Counted from the stretch's first letter, positions 28,873-38,612 are shown. The stretch: DNA of 64,000 nucleotides from Paenibacillus alvei DSM 29 (GCF_000293805.1 NZ_AMBZ01000002.1:147001-211000), one strand, 5' to 3'. A program made the numbers and translations. Notes: generated by a model from the letters alone, not told the origin.

Positions 28873-29328
28873 TTACTTCATATTCAACCATTCGGAAACA
28901 GGTTTTATATGGCGCATTTTATCCAAATACATGCTTGCCTTCATGTTTTCGCCGCGTTCAACGCAGATATCATACAATTGACTCCAAATTTTAAATGATG
29001 GATCGATTTCGCTGCATTTACGGTAGTAATAGTAGCTAGATTCATCATCTCCGTTCAACTTCAAAGCTTTTGCTGCGATTTCAAATATGCGTGCGTTAAG
29101 TTTAGGGGAGTCGCTCTCCAAGAGAACATTCAGGGCAACTTCATGGAAGCCATACTGAACTAGTTTTTCACTTAAAATCAGTCTAATGTACGGATCATGA
29201 ACATGGCTGCCAAAATAATCGATGATATCAAACTCTTGAGCATGCAGCACATCCTCCAATAAATCGGAGACATATTTATAAAATTCGTTAGATAAATCTT
29301 TTTCAGATACAACCATGCCTTGAATCAT
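28873..29328 (-). CDS. TPR-like C-terminal part, probably of the preceding glycosyltransferase
   Basis: 151 aa, helical, with tetratricopeptide-like pairs (AKALKLNGDDESSYYYYRKCSEIDPSFKIW, QLYDICVERGENMKASMYLDKMRHIKP). The ATG at 29328 overlaps the stop of the preceding glycosyltransferase (ATGA) but has no ribosome binding site. One more A in the A5 tract at 29330-29334 would fuse the frames as ...SKILKK-MIQGMVVSEKDL... into a protein of about 628 aa. I therefore suspect a frameshifted 3' end rather than a separate gene, though translational coupling is possible. Confidence 0.6.
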   Translation of the reverse strand: MIQGMVVSEKDLSNEFYKYVSDLLEDVLHAQEFDIIDYFGSHVHDPYIRLILSEKLVQYGFHEVALNVLLESDSPKLNARIFEIAAKALKLNGDDESSYYYYRKCSEIDPSFKIWSQLYDICVERGENMKASMYLDKMRHIKPVSEWLNMK

Positions 29329-30755
29329 CTTTTTAAAATTTTTGATTCTTTTTGATTAAGATTTATATCCAAGGAAGCTCTATTATAAAGATTTTCGTCT
29401 CTTGTCACAAACGAAAGCAACAACATATCTCGGCCATATTGAGAAGATTGATCCCTTGCAAGCTCCCCGTTGACCGCTTCCCTCTCAAGCACCTCTTCGT
29501 ATTTTTTATCCATAAGAAGCAGGAATCTTTGCATTTCATACGGTATGGAGACATTATATTCCTCAACATAATTCAGTAACAATGGATGACGTATCTGGTA
29601 CAGGGCAATCAGCAGCAATTCCAGATCCTTGTCCGAATCCAAGTTCCATACTTGTTTGAGTATCCCATATAGCTGCTTTCTATCCCCGCCAGGGAAAATG
29701 TTCAGAAAAACTTTCAATGTCGGAAAACTATTTTTGCTTCCTTTCAGCGCTTCTAAGGCATGGTTCAGCGACTCTTCCCGACGTTCCTCTTTCAAATATA
29801 ATTCAGCTAGCTGGGCATGGGCCAAATAAGAGCCGACGCCTTCTTGGGAATTATGGTACGTTTCCGACACTTCGCCAATCTCTAAGCATTTTTTGTAGCA
29901 TGCTTCGGCATCCCGGAAGTATTCGATCTTTTCATATACGAAGCCTTTGAAATAATGCAAATCTGTATACGTAGGATATAAAGCGATACTGTCCCGGAAC
30001 ACTGCAAGCGATTCTTCGTGCCTGTTAAGCTCCATTAGACTTTGTCCCAAATATACAAGCAGTTTTGGCGTAAAGGTGTAGTTGCTTCCCGCAGCAAACG
30101 ATTTCTTAAATGCATCAATCGCAGCCAAGTGTTCACCTTCAATTTTAAGCTGAACTCCAAGATTGTATAAATTGAATGCATCCGGATTTAATTTGGCTTC
30201 TTTTTTTATGATCTGCATGTTTCTCTTGTTTTTGTTCTTCTTATCGATTACGGATTGTTGATAACCGTCATGATGTATAAGGACGGATAATTTTCCATGT
30301 TTTAATTTTGTAGTCTCTGTATCAATATGCTCATGCAGCGCGCCTACATATTTAATTTTTGGTGAATTTCTGAACAGTCTAATGGAAGAATGGACCTCGT
30401 TAAATCCCGACCCCAGGTCATTTCTAATCTTTAGTATGTAGCAATCGCAATCTAAGGGTTCCTTCAATACACCCTTTGTCGATTCGTCCAAATACTCATC
30501 GGCATCGAGCTGTAAAATATACTCCCCGGTTGCAAAAGATATCGCATGGTTTCGTGCATCGCCAAAATGATGATTCCAATTATAATGATGAGCTGTAATT
30601 CCGCGTTCCTCTAATATTTGCAAAGTCCGATCAGTAGATCCCGTATCTACGATTACGATCTCATCCACAATATTTTTCACGCTGTCCAAACATCTTTCCA
30701 AACAAGACTCTTCATTTTTCACAATCATACATAATGAGATCTTGGGACGTGTCAT
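29325..30755 (-). CDS. Family 2 glycosyltransferase with TPR repeats
   Basis: 476 aa. The GT-A domain (about residues 1-200) shows SLCMIVKNEESCLERCL, the nucleotide-binding VDTGSTDRT and the DXD-type QLDADEYLD. A row of TPR units follows (from about 200: LYNLGVQLKIEGEHLAAIDAFKKSF, LVYLGQSLMELNRHEESLAVF, GYVYEK-type repeats). Such SunS-like enzymes transfer sugars to proteins or peptides. The start at ATG 30755 has AAGGAG eight bases upstream; an ATG seven codons earlier lies before that site. It lies downstream of fliT and the TIG-repeat protein, suggesting modification of flagellin or of that surface protein. The 3' end may be frameshifted. Confidence 0.85.
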   Translation of the reverse strand: MTRPKISLCMIVKNEESCLERCLDSVKNIVDEIVIVDTGSTDRTLQILEERGITAHHYNWNHHFGDARNHAISFATGEYILQLDADEYLDESTKGVLKEPLDCDCYILKIRNDLGSGFNEVHSSIRLFRNSPKIKYVGALHEHIDTETTKLKHGKLSVLIHHDGYQQSVIDKKNKNKRNMQIIKKEAKLNPDAFNLYNLGVQLKIEGEHLAAIDAFKKSFAAGSNYTFTPKLLVYLGQSLMELNRHEESLAVFRDSIALYPTYTDLHYFKGFVYEKIEYFRDAEACYKKCLEIGEVSETYHNSQEGVGSYLAHAQLAELYLKEERREESLNHALEALKGSKNSFPTLKVFLNIFPGGDRKQLYGILKQVWNLDSDKDLELLLIALYQIRHPLLLNYVEEYNVSIPYEMQRFLLLMDKKYEEVLEREAVNGELARDQSSQYGRDMLLLSFVTRDENLYNRASLDINLNQKESKILKR

Positions 30756-30782
30756 AACACATTCTCCTTCAGTCATGTTGTT

Positions 30783-31874
30783 TTATCGTAACAAGAGCAA
30801 TCGTTCCATAGCAGGCTTAAAGCCGAATTCACTACATCGTTCATAACAGTCCAAGGCTTGCTGCTTCTGTCCCGCCATTTCATAATAGATGCCCAAATTA
30901 TAAAGAGCCTTGAATGTACCGACTCCCACATGAGATTCATATTGCGTATTTGATACTTCACCCAGCTCTACGCAGCGCTCAAACAACTGCGGAACTAAGT
31001 GAAATTGAGTTACGTCCAAATTATCGACGATTGCACGACCCTTCATAAAATATAAATCCGTATAATCAGGGTACAGAGTAATGGCCTCATCAATAATAGA
31101 CGAAAAATCGTTGTATTTTTTCACTTGCAGCAGAACATGACATAAAGAATAGATGATATTAGGCAGGCAATAATGGAAATCTTGCGATGCTGACTGATAA
31201 GCCTGACGAAGATATATTTCTGCCTCGGCATATTCCTTTTGGATAGCATGTGTTTTGCCTAATTGATATGTAATATATGAGTTATCCTCGTTTTCCGAGG
31301 CTTCTTTTCTTAACAATTCAATATTTCGCGTAATTTTCTGTTTTTGATCAATAACTTCTTGCATGTAACCAAAATGATTAAATTCGATATCTGTATCGAT
31401 ACTTTCTGGTACATTTCCTTCCTTACATAACTGTTCATGTATACGCCCCATATATTTGAATTTCCCGTTATTCGGGAACATTCTGGTTGCGTAACTAATG
31501 GATGTATTTGCATCATCCGTATAATTTCGAATTCGTATTCTGGCTGCCTTGCTCTTATTTTCGTTCAAAAAACGTGCGGTATCATGTAACGCTTGAACAG
31601 TGCGATGATCTAGCCGTTCGTCTGCGTCAATCATAAGAACTATTGGAAGATTCGAATGTTGAATCGCCGCATTTCGCGCCTTGCTAAAATCGCCTTGCCA
31701 GGGCATTTCTATCGTTTTTGCCCCCATATAGGATGCTATTGAAACGGTATCATCCTTGGAACCTGTGTCAACCACTACAACCTCTTCCACATACGGAAGT
31801 ACCGAAGCAATACTCTCCTTTATAAAGGATTCTTCGTCTTTGACAATCATGCAAGCGGAAATTAAAGATTTCAT
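30783..31874 (-). CDS. Family 2 glycosyltransferase with TPR repeats
   Basis: 363 aa homologue of the next gene. The GT-A domain has SACMIVKDEESFIKESI, VVDTGSKDDT and LMIDADERLD; TPR-like helices fill about residues 205-360 (QLGKTHAIQKEYAEAEIYLRQAY, GTFKALYNLGIYYEMAGQKQQALDCYERC). The start at ATG 31874 follows AAAGGGATGTGG; 16 codons upstream are open but unlike the family. Lies 67 bp after the TIG-repeat gene and 27 bp before the second transferase, so the three are probably co-transcribed. Acceptor not known; flagellin or the adjacent surface protein are candidates. Confidence 0.87.
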   Translation of the reverse strand: MKSLISACMIVKDEESFIKESIASVLPYVEEVVVVDTGSKDDTVSIASYMGAKTIEMPWQGDFSKARNAAIQHSNLPIVLMIDADERLDHRTVQALHDTARFLNENKSKAARIRIRNYTDDANTSISYATRMFPNNGKFKYMGRIHEQLCKEGNVPESIDTDIEFNHFGYMQEVIDQKQKITRNIELLRKEASENEDNSYITYQLGKTHAIQKEYAEAEIYLRQAYQSASQDFHYCLPNIIYSLCHVLLQVKKYNDFSSIIDEAITLYPDYTDLYFMKGRAIVDNLDVTQFHLVPQLFERCVELGEVSNTQYESHVGVGTFKALYNLGIYYEMAGQKQQALDCYERCSEFGFKPAMERLLLLR

Positions 31875-31941
31875 TATCCACATCCCTTTTATAAAAGATA
31901 CGGCGCCTAGAAAACTAGACACCGTATCCTTTACTTAAGCA

Positions 31942-34900
31942 TTAGTTATAAGTGTATCCTCCGGCAACAATGCCTTCTTGTCCATCTGGGTTCACGACTT
32001 TTACGTCAACCGGACCTTTGACAGGCGAAGATGGCGTTCTGACTTTCAACGAAGTAGAATCTACAAATACCGTAATGGCCTTCACTCCGCCGAAATAAAC
32101 GGTAGTCCCATCTACGAAGTTAGCTCCGTTAATGTAAAAGATATGTCCGCCAGATGAAGATCCACTTGTAGCCTTCAACTCCGTGATAACTGGAGCCGGT
32201 TTAGGCGGAACTGGCTTATAAGTAAACCCGTTAGGAAGAAAACCTTCCTGGCCAAGACTTGATACCACTTTGACGTTAACACTTTCAGGTTTTGCCCATT
32301 GAGGTGTTCTTACCTTCAACTGAGTATTGCTTACAAATGTAGTGACTGTTGCTACGTCATTAAAGTAAACTTGTGATCCTGAATCGAAGTTTTCACCGTT
32401 GATGGCAATTACGATAGGACTGTTATATACGGTTGAATCCGGCGTAATATTCGCAATTGTCGGAGGCGGCGGAAGCTCAAAGGTATAGCCCGCTGCCAAT
32501 ACAGCAGATTGTCCGTCCGGATTAGTCACCGTGACGTCTACGCTTTCTGGTTGTGTCCATGCAACAGTACGAATCCGAAGTTCAGTATCACTCACAAATA
32601 CTGTAACTACCTTCTTGCTGCCCAATGAAATTACTGCTCCGTCCACGAAATTCGAGCCTTTCACTGTAACGATTTGATCGCCCTTCATCGTTCCCTTGTC
32701 TGGGGAAAGAGAAACAATTTCTGGTTTAGGTGGCGGTGGCGGCGTTACATAAGAAAAGGCCTTAGGAAGTTCCACGGACTGTCCATCCGGATTCGTTACC
32801 TTAATATCTACGACTTCCTCTTGCGGCCAACTTGGCATAAGAACTTTCAATTGCTCGCTGCTCATAAATACAGTCACTGCATCCTTGCCACCGACAGAAA
32901 CTTTAGCACCATCTTTAAAGCCCTTACCGCTTACGAACGATGCCTTTCCTCCGGCGAGGTAACCTTCATTTGGAGAAATGCCATCAACCGTTGGTGCTGG
33001 ATCTTTCTCCGGTTCTTTGTACGTAAACGCTCCGTCTAGTTTTCCTTCTTGATTATACACGTCCGAGACTGTAATACTTACGCTCTCAGCTTTGGACCAC
33101 GCAGGAGTCTTGAAACGAAGTTCGCTATTGGACACGAACGTAAATGTTACCGGCTTATCTCCAATCATTAACTTATTATTAGAGGAGAAGTTAGTCCCCG
33201 TTACCGTAACAGTAGTCCCGCCGGCTATCAAACCATTATCAGGATTCGCCTTAACGACCGTTGGTGCCGGTGGCGACAACAATTCATAACCTTCCTTTAA
33301 GGTCGCGGATTGTCCATCCGGATTAGTCACTACGACATCTACTTTTCCAGGCGTACGCATCTCTGGTATTCTAACGCGTAATTGCTTATCACTTAGAAAA
33401 GCAGTTGCGGTAATCTGTTGGCTTCCTAAATAAAGTTTAAAGCCATCTTTGAAATTTTCACCATTAATGTATACGATATTCCCGCCGCTTACAGGTCCGG
33501 AAGCCGGGTTTACGCTCTCAATTTTAGGTCCCGGTGGAGGCGGTGGCGCAACAAATGTATATGCTTGCTTTAATGTACTGACTTGGCCGTCCGCACTCAT
33601 AACGGTTACATCAACAGTCTCTTCTGCTGCCCATTTAGGAGTTTTGATCGTAACGCTATCAGGCGTAACAGCCGAAACCACAACATTGGTATTATTAAAT
33701 AGAACTTTTAAACCGGAAGCAAAATTTTTACCGGTCAGAGTTACCACTTCTGAACCCAGAGTGGAACCCTTGTCTGGATTCACCGTCAATAATTCTGGAG
33801 CCGGAGGCGTCAAATATTGATACGCATCTTTCTTTACTGCTTCCTTGCCGTCCGAATTGACTACTTTGAGGCTTACTAAGCTTCCAGTAGTCCATTGCGG
33901 CGTTCTGATTCGGATTGTGTTGGAATCTACCACTGTCACAACGGAAATTTGTTTATCGTCAAAGTACAGCTTAGCACCTTCTCTGAAATGATTACCTTTG
34001 ACATTAACCAGCGTGTTGCCTTCAATTGGCCCTTCAGTGGGCGAAATGGATTCGATGATCGGTGCGGGATACTCATATTTGTATCCATTAACCATTACAG
34101 CTTCTTGCAAGTCCGGATTGACGATTTTAACGTCTACGGATTCGGCTGTGCTCCAAGCTGGAGTTACAAAACGCAGTTCAGTTGCAGAAATAAATTCAAC
34201 AGGAACTTCCTTATTTTTAAGGAACAGCTTAATATCTTGCTCGAATTGAGAACCTGTAATCGTTACCTGTTCTCCACCCAAAGTCGATCCGACATTCGGA
34301 GTAATAGATGTGATTTTAGGCCCTTCAATATACGTATACCCATTTGGCATATTAACTTTCGTACCGTCAGGGTTTGTTACTTCAACCGTAACCGCTCCGC
34401 TGTTTGTTGATGCAGGAGCTTTTACCTTTATTTCCTTTTGGGTAACCGAGTTGGTCGTGGCGGAGTTGTCTCCGAACTTAACGACAGCGCCATTCATGAA
34501 ATAATCACCCTTAATGACTACTTCATTCCCCCCGGATACAGGCCCTTTATTCGGTACAATTTCCGCAATGACGGGCTGCGCATGATAGCGGAATTTTGCC
34601 GTCGCTTGTTGACCGTCATCGTTCTTGACGGTAAGAGTAACTTCCCCTTGCACTCCCGCCGGCGTCACTACGACCAGCTTTTCGGGACTTACATATTCAA
34701 CCGAAGCCGCTTCCTTATCGCCGAATAAAACAGTTGGTTGTGGACGGAAGTTTTTACCGGAAATCTCAACTTTTTGACCACCTGCCACATCTCCGTTATC
34801 TTGAACAACCGTCGTGATGACAGGGGCAGGATATGTAACGTTAACATGAGGATGCTCAACTTCAAATGCCTGTCGAGTGCCTACATGATCTTTATAATCG

Positions 34901-35913
34901 ACTTTAATTTTTTCTGAGCCTACTGAAAGATCGCCAACCTTGGAACCTTTAATATGACGAATCTTGTATTTGAAAGTTAGGACTTCATTTTTCAGCTCAA
35001 GGAATTTCCATTCCAGCGTATTTCCCTTTACGGTTGGCTGCGGAATATTATTCTCATAGGATCCAGGCACGATTTCAAATTCGGGTGCAACCGAATCGGT
35101 AACCGTAACATCATATGCACTTGCCAAGCCGATTTCTTTAACGATATCTTGGTAAATTTGATTCAATCCATTGGAACCTAATACAAAATGATGGTGTTGA
35201 GTCGTCGTGGCCATTTCCTTCATCAATAAATTCGGTGCGCTTTGGGTTGGATCTTCACCCGGCAACAGCAAAGCAACCGTATAAAACACGATGCCCTCTT
35301 GTTTTGCCAGCTTAGCTTGCTCCAACGCCGCCTTGCGGGCGTTCTCTACCGGTTGAGGATGAGTTGCTTCCCCATCTGTCAACAAGACAATGACCGGCTG
35401 CGCATCAGGACGATGGTTGCGCAGCAAACCTCTTGCACTCTCGATAGCACTCGCTGTTGCCGTGCCACCCCCAGCCTTAATCTGATCCACATATTTGTTC
35501 AAATCACCAGTATTCGTGGTCATCGGCGTGGAAGAAAGTTCCGTACTAAAATCGACGATACCAATCTGATGCTTTGTAAAATCCACTAGATTAATGAAGC
35601 CTTTAGCAGCCGCTTTCGCATTTCCAATTTTATCTTCATTGTTATTTCCTTTTTGCGGCATCATACTGCCCGATCGGTCAATGATAAGGATGATATCGTT
35701 TGGCTTTACGTAATTGACCGGGTTTGAGCCCTTAACGTTGAGAGTAACTTCAGTCTCTTCCCCTTCTACCATGCTCAAGGGGTTTACCGATTTCTCAACA
35801 TTTACAATTTGGTCTGCTTGAACTCCACTTGCTGCAGCTGATATTGGGACATTAACAGCTGCGAGCATAATAATTAGTAAGAGATTCAGCCACTTTGGCA
35901 TGAACTTCTTCAT
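31942..35913 (-). CDS. Secreted von Willebrand A / multi-TIG-repeat surface protein
   Basis: 1323 aa. Signal peptide (about 1-30, MKKFMPKWLNLLLIIMLAAV, Ala-rich cleavage region), then a VWA domain with a complete-looking MIDAS (IIDRSGSMM, later LLTDGEA). A short beta-rich linker (VTDSVAPEFEIVPGS, DUF11-like) and then 11 IPT/TIG immunoglobulin-like repeats of about 85 aa run to the C-terminus; each starts with a proline-rich P.I..I.P..G...GG..V.I.G.NF pattern. There is no LPXTG, SLH or transmembrane anchor, so attachment is unexplained. The ATG at 35913 has GGGGAGG nine bases upstream. It directly follows fliT, so a flagellum-associated or adhesin role is inferred, not shown. Confidence 0.88.
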   Translation of the reverse strand: MKKFMPKWLNLLLIIMLAAVNVPISAAASGVQADQIVNVEKSVNPLSMVEGEETEVTLNVKGSNPVNYVKPNDIILIIDRSGSMMPQKGNNNEDKIGNAKAAAKGFINLVDFTKHQIGIVDFSTELSSTPMTTNTGDLNKYVDQIKAGGGTATASAIESARGLLRNHRPDAQPVIVLLTDGEATHPQPVENARKAALEQAKLAKQEGIVFYTVALLLPGEDPTQSAPNLLMKEMATTTQHHHFVLGSNGLNQIYQDIVKEIGLASAYDVTVTDSVAPEFEIVPGSYENNIPQPTVKGNTLEWKFLELKNEVLTFKYKIRHIKGSKVGDLSVGSEKIKVDYKDHVGTRQAFEVEHPHVNVTYPAPVITTVVQDNGDVAGGQKVEISGKNFRPQPTVLFGDKEAASVEYVSPEKLVVVTPAGVQGEVTLTVKNDDGQQATAKFRYHAQPVIAEIVPNKGPVSGGNEVVIKGDYFMNGAVVKFGDNSATTNSVTQKEIKVKAPASTNSGAVTVEVTNPDGTKVNMPNGYTYIEGPKITSITPNVGSTLGGEQVTITGSQFEQDIKLFLKNKEVPVEFISATELRFVTPAWSTAESVDVKIVNPDLQEAVMVNGYKYEYPAPIIESISPTEGPIEGNTLVNVKGNHFREGAKLYFDDKQISVVTVVDSNTIRIRTPQWTTGSLVSLKVVNSDGKEAVKKDAYQYLTPPAPELLTVNPDKGSTLGSEVVTLTGKNFASGLKVLFNNTNVVVSAVTPDSVTIKTPKWAAEETVDVTVMSADGQVSTLKQAYTFVAPPPPPGPKIESVNPASGPVSGGNIVYINGENFKDGFKLYLGSQQITATAFLSDKQLRVRIPEMRTPGKVDVVVTNPDGQSATLKEGYELLSPPAPTVVKANPDNGLIAGGTTVTVTGTNFSSNNKLMIGDKPVTFTFVSNSELRFKTPAWSKAESVSITVSDVYNQEGKLDGAFTYKEPEKDPAPTVDGISPNEGYLAGGKASFVSGKGFKDGAKVSVGGKDAVTVFMSSEQLKVLMPSWPQEEVVDIKVTNPDGQSVELPKAFSYVTPPPPPKPEIVSLSPDKGTMKGDQIVTVKGSNFVDGAVISLGSKKVVTVFVSDTELRIRTVAWTQPESVDVTVTNPDGQSAVLAAGYTFELPPPPTIANITPDSTVYNSPIVIAINGENFDSGSQVYFNDVATVTTFVSNTQLKVRTPQWAKPESVNVKVVSSLGQEGFLPNGFTYKPVPPKPAPVITELKATSGSSSGGHIFYINGANFVDGTTVYFGGVKAITVFVDSTSLKVRTPSSPVKGPVDVKVVNPDGQEGIVAGGYTYN

Positions 35914-35932
35914 TAATATAGGCCTCCCCAAG

Positions 35933-36271
35933 TTACTGTTTTTGATCAAAGAAGTAAGGAGTCGTAGAGGACATTAACTTCGTATACGGATTAGCTGTCC
36001 TGTTCCCTGCCCCCAATTTTTGGATGTCTCGGTTCTGTGCATTTTTATCTTCAAGAATGAACTGTACGAGTTGTTCGTGCAACTCCTTGACTAAGGCAAG
36101 ATCAGAATGAATTGCAACAGTTAGCGTGCTTTGCTTCAATTTGGCATAGATCTCATCCAGCTCGGGCGCGAACTCCTCATAACGCTCAAATTGGTAGTCC
36201 TGTAGAAGCTGACGATATATAGATATCATTCTGCCAACAATTTCTGAAGGGTGATTTTCATTGTTACTCAT
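35933..36271 (-). CDS. fliT: FliT-like flagellar chaperone
   Basis: 112 aa, almost entirely helical, and acidic in its first half. In B. subtilis fliT is the small gene immediately after fliS with the same size, and FliT acts as the FliD export chaperone. Sequence similarity in this family is low, so the call rests mostly on position and size. The start is ATG 36271, one base beyond the fliS stop, with GGGTGG eight bases upstream. It is followed 19 bp later by the TIG-repeat gene. Confidence 0.7.
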   Translation of the reverse strand: MSNNENHPSEIVGRMISIYRQLLQDYQFERYEEFAPELDEIYAKLKQSTLTVAIHSDLALVKELHEQLVQFILEDKNAQNRDIQKLGAGNRTANPYTKLMSSTTPYFFDQKQ

Positions 36272-36272
36272 A

Positions 36273-36656
36273 TTACTTTCCACCCGTCTTTAATTGCAGC
36301 AGTGCCTGCTTCCAGGTTTCGACCATTCCCTTAGCGAATTCCAATACATCGTCAAGCATTTTGACATCTCTGATGATGATGAACTGTGCGATATGCTGAT
36401 TGTAGAACATATAGAGATTAGCCAAATCCTTTGCAATATCATAGTCTGTATTAAGTGTCACGATCAGTTCGTTAAGAATCGAACGCACCTTATGCAAGCT
36501 GTCGTTCATCTCTGCATACTGATGTTGAGAATATAATTGCTTTGCTCGAAGCAATGATTTGACCATCTCCTGATAAAGTAATAATGTCAATTCACCAGGA
36601 CTAGCTGTCTCTACCTGAACTTTCAAATATTGCTGTTGTCTCGCGTTCTGCATCAT
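36273..36656 (-). CDS. fliS: Flagellar export chaperone FliS
   Basis: 127 aa four-helix chaperone that caps newly made flagellin. Family features are the N-terminal QYLKVQVETASPGELTLLLYQEMVKSL and the second-half helix DYDIAKDLANLYMFYNQHIAQ. Two adjacent ATGs (36656 and 36653) follow GGAGAG at suitable spacing; an upstream ATG at 36680 lies before the site. Lies after fliD and is coupled to fliT. In B. subtilis FliS also takes part in the FliW-CsrA-Hag homeostasis loop, whose genes are all in this window. Confidence 0.95.
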   Translation of the reverse strand: MMQNARQQQYLKVQVETASPGELTLLLYQEMVKSLLRAKQLYSQHQYAEMNDSLHKVRSILNELIVTLNTDYDIAKDLANLYMFYNQHIAQFIIIRDVKMLDDVLEFAKGMVETWKQALLQLKTGGK

Positions 36657-36693
36657 TAACATCTCTCCATCAGTTTTCATTCTTGTCGAAGCA

Positions 36694-38168
36694 TTATTGT
36701 CCTAATTGTTGTGCAAGCCATGAACCTTGACTATTCAACTTCTGCATCGCCTTTTCCATTGCAGTAAATCTCTTGTAATAACGATTTTCAATATCCTGCA
36801 GTTTTCTTACCCATTGCTTCTCTTGATCATTGATATCTTTTAATTGTCGACCAATAACGCTGTCATCAATGGATTCTAACAGGGTCGCGGAGCCCATTTT
36901 TTCGTTACTTTTTTCATTTGCGCATCGATTTCTTCGTATAATCGATCGCCGATCCCCAATTCGGAACGACGCTGCTTAATGTTCTCCGGCGTATCCGGCT
37001 TTGTTGAAGATGTCTTCAGAAATAATTGCTTAACCTCATCAAATTGGTTATTGATCGCATCCGTCAATTTCTTTTCATCGATCTCCAATTTGCCGTTGTC
37101 TTTATAGTTTTTCGACGTTGTAATTCCGATTTGAGACAACATATTCAATTCGCCGCTCGGAATACCTGCCACTGGAAGGCTTAAAGAGCTTCTTAAAGAT
37201 TGTAACGCCCCCTGAAGCATGCTGTCGCCATATAATGTTCCTTGACGCGCTTTTTTCTCCCACATCTCGATTTGTTTTTCTGACATGGCCTCTTTTTCTT
37301 CTTCCGTGAGCGGCGTATAGTCGCGATTGCGTCTTGTCGTCGTCATGGTAGAAACCTGGTCGACCATCTCATTGTATTTGGTTACGAAGTTTTTAATTTT
37401 GTCTATCAAACCGGATTTGTCGGATTCTACGCCGATCGATGTTTGGCCAACATCTTTCAGCTGCAATTGAACGCCATTGACGTTAATAGTATTGCTTGTA
37501 GACGTTATGGGCGCAGAATTATTCACGCTATATTCCGCATCCGAACCTGTAGAGCTGCCTGGAGTAATATTGAGCACGCCCTGCAAATTACCAGGAAGCG
37601 ATATGTCGATTTTTGCGCTTGAACCCGATTCTTTGGACATCAACGTTACGCGCTTTGTATTTTTGTCAAAAGAAGCCTGCACGCCGCTTTTAGCGGCTTG
37701 CGCATTGATATTCGCTATTATCGCTTCTATATCGTCATCTGCTTTAACTTCTATATCCACGCCGTTGATATTAATCATTCCCGCCTCATTAAGAGGCTTA
37801 CTAAGGTCGGCGGTCATCGGGCCGCCTATCGTCGTTGCGGATGTGGCTAATTTGTCTACTCTGATTTGAAAAGCGCTCGCTATGCTGCTGTTGCTCGTAA
37901 CAACCCCAGCGACCTTTTCATTAGATGAAGAGGCTTTCGTTTTATTGAACGAGCTTTCAAATCGAATATCGTTCGCCGCATTTCTGAAGTTCAATAATGC
38001 AGTATTAGCCGTACGATAATCCTCGCGTTGCCACAGTACAAGTTGCTTCTTTCTGTTCAGCTTGTTCAGGGGCATTTTTTCGCTTTTCATTAAATCGCTA
38101 ACTAATTTATCAATATCCATGTTCGAAGACAAACCGCTTATCCGAATTGGTCCACCGATGCTTGGCAT
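36694..38168 (-). pseudogene. fliD: Flagellar filament cap FliD (frameshifted near the 3' end)
   Basis: FliD (about 491 aa if intact) caps the filament and promotes flagellin polymerisation. The frame from ATG 38168 (ribosome site AGGAGGTG) carries FliD_N (SGLSSNMDIDKLVSDLMKSEKMPL) and most of FliD_C (KNFVTKYNEMVDQVS, LYGDSMLQGALQSLRSSL) but stops at 36876 after KKWAPRPC. The remaining 67 residues, ending DIENRYYKRFTAMEKAMQKLNSQGSWLAQQLG, continue in another frame from 36897. One extra A in the A6 tract at 36897-36902 restores a continuous TKKMGSATLLE. The downstream piece has no ribosome site, so it is not an independent gene. Confidence 0.93.
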
Positions 38169-38182
38169 TTTTCTGGCACCTC

Positions 38183-38516
38183 CTACATTCTTTCATCAAA
38201 AAAACACCCGCTCGAATACAGATGTTGTACATCATATCCAAAATCTTTTCACTTGGTATTTCACGTATAACCTCTTCCGTATCGTTACGAATAACCATGA
38301 CCATGATCGTATTGGTCTTTTCGTGTATTTTGACTTGGATGTGGGTTTGGTTAACGCTTAATGCTTCATTGCACTTATCTGTCATTTCTTCTAAAGAGTA
38401 TTTTTTCCATGGTACTGCCCTGATTCTTTTCCCGTGCTTTCCATGCTCAATGATGCAATATCTTGTAAGGTTAACGGATTAGGGAAAACATTGTGCGGAC
38501 GGTGTTCAATCCTCAT
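38183..38516 (-). pseudogene. flaG: FlaG family protein (two frameshifts)
   Basis: FlaG (B. subtilis YvyC) is a small protein between hag and fliD that affects filament length. The ATG 38516 with GAGGGG nine bases upstream opens MRIEHRPHNVFPNPLTLQDI and stops after 42 codons; the middle piece EALSVNQTHIQVKIHEKTNTIMVMV...EEVIREIPSEKILDMM lies in the next frame. One added base in the A6 tract (38401-38406) and one in the seven-base A/T tract (38198-38204) would give a 111-aa protein ending AGVFFDERM, right before the fliD ribosome site, exactly like normal FlaG. As read the gene is broken twice. Confidence 0.85.
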
Positions 38517-38570
38517 ATCTGCAATCCCCTCAAAATTAATAGGTTAATCGGTTGAAACGAATGTTCCTAT

Positions 38571-38605
38571 TAAAAAAGGCCGACCGGTATCCCGGCCGGC
38601 CCAGA
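38571..38605 (-). terminator. Terminator of hag
   Basis: GGGCCGGCCGG/CCGGTCGGCC stem followed on the minus strand by TTTTTTAAT. A strong terminator directly after flagellin keeps flaG-fliD expression below that of hag. Confidence 0.9.
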
Positions 38606-38612
38606 GCCTGCA

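Noticed and set aside
31865..31880. Perfect DnaA-box 9-mer at the start codon of the first glycosyltransferase
   Set aside because: A single isolated copy; expected occasionally by chance. The same applies to the one near 49606-49614 at the end of degS.
36694..36897. 67-aa frame after fliD as a separate gene
   Set aside because: It is the FliD C-terminus in another frame and has no ribosome binding site.
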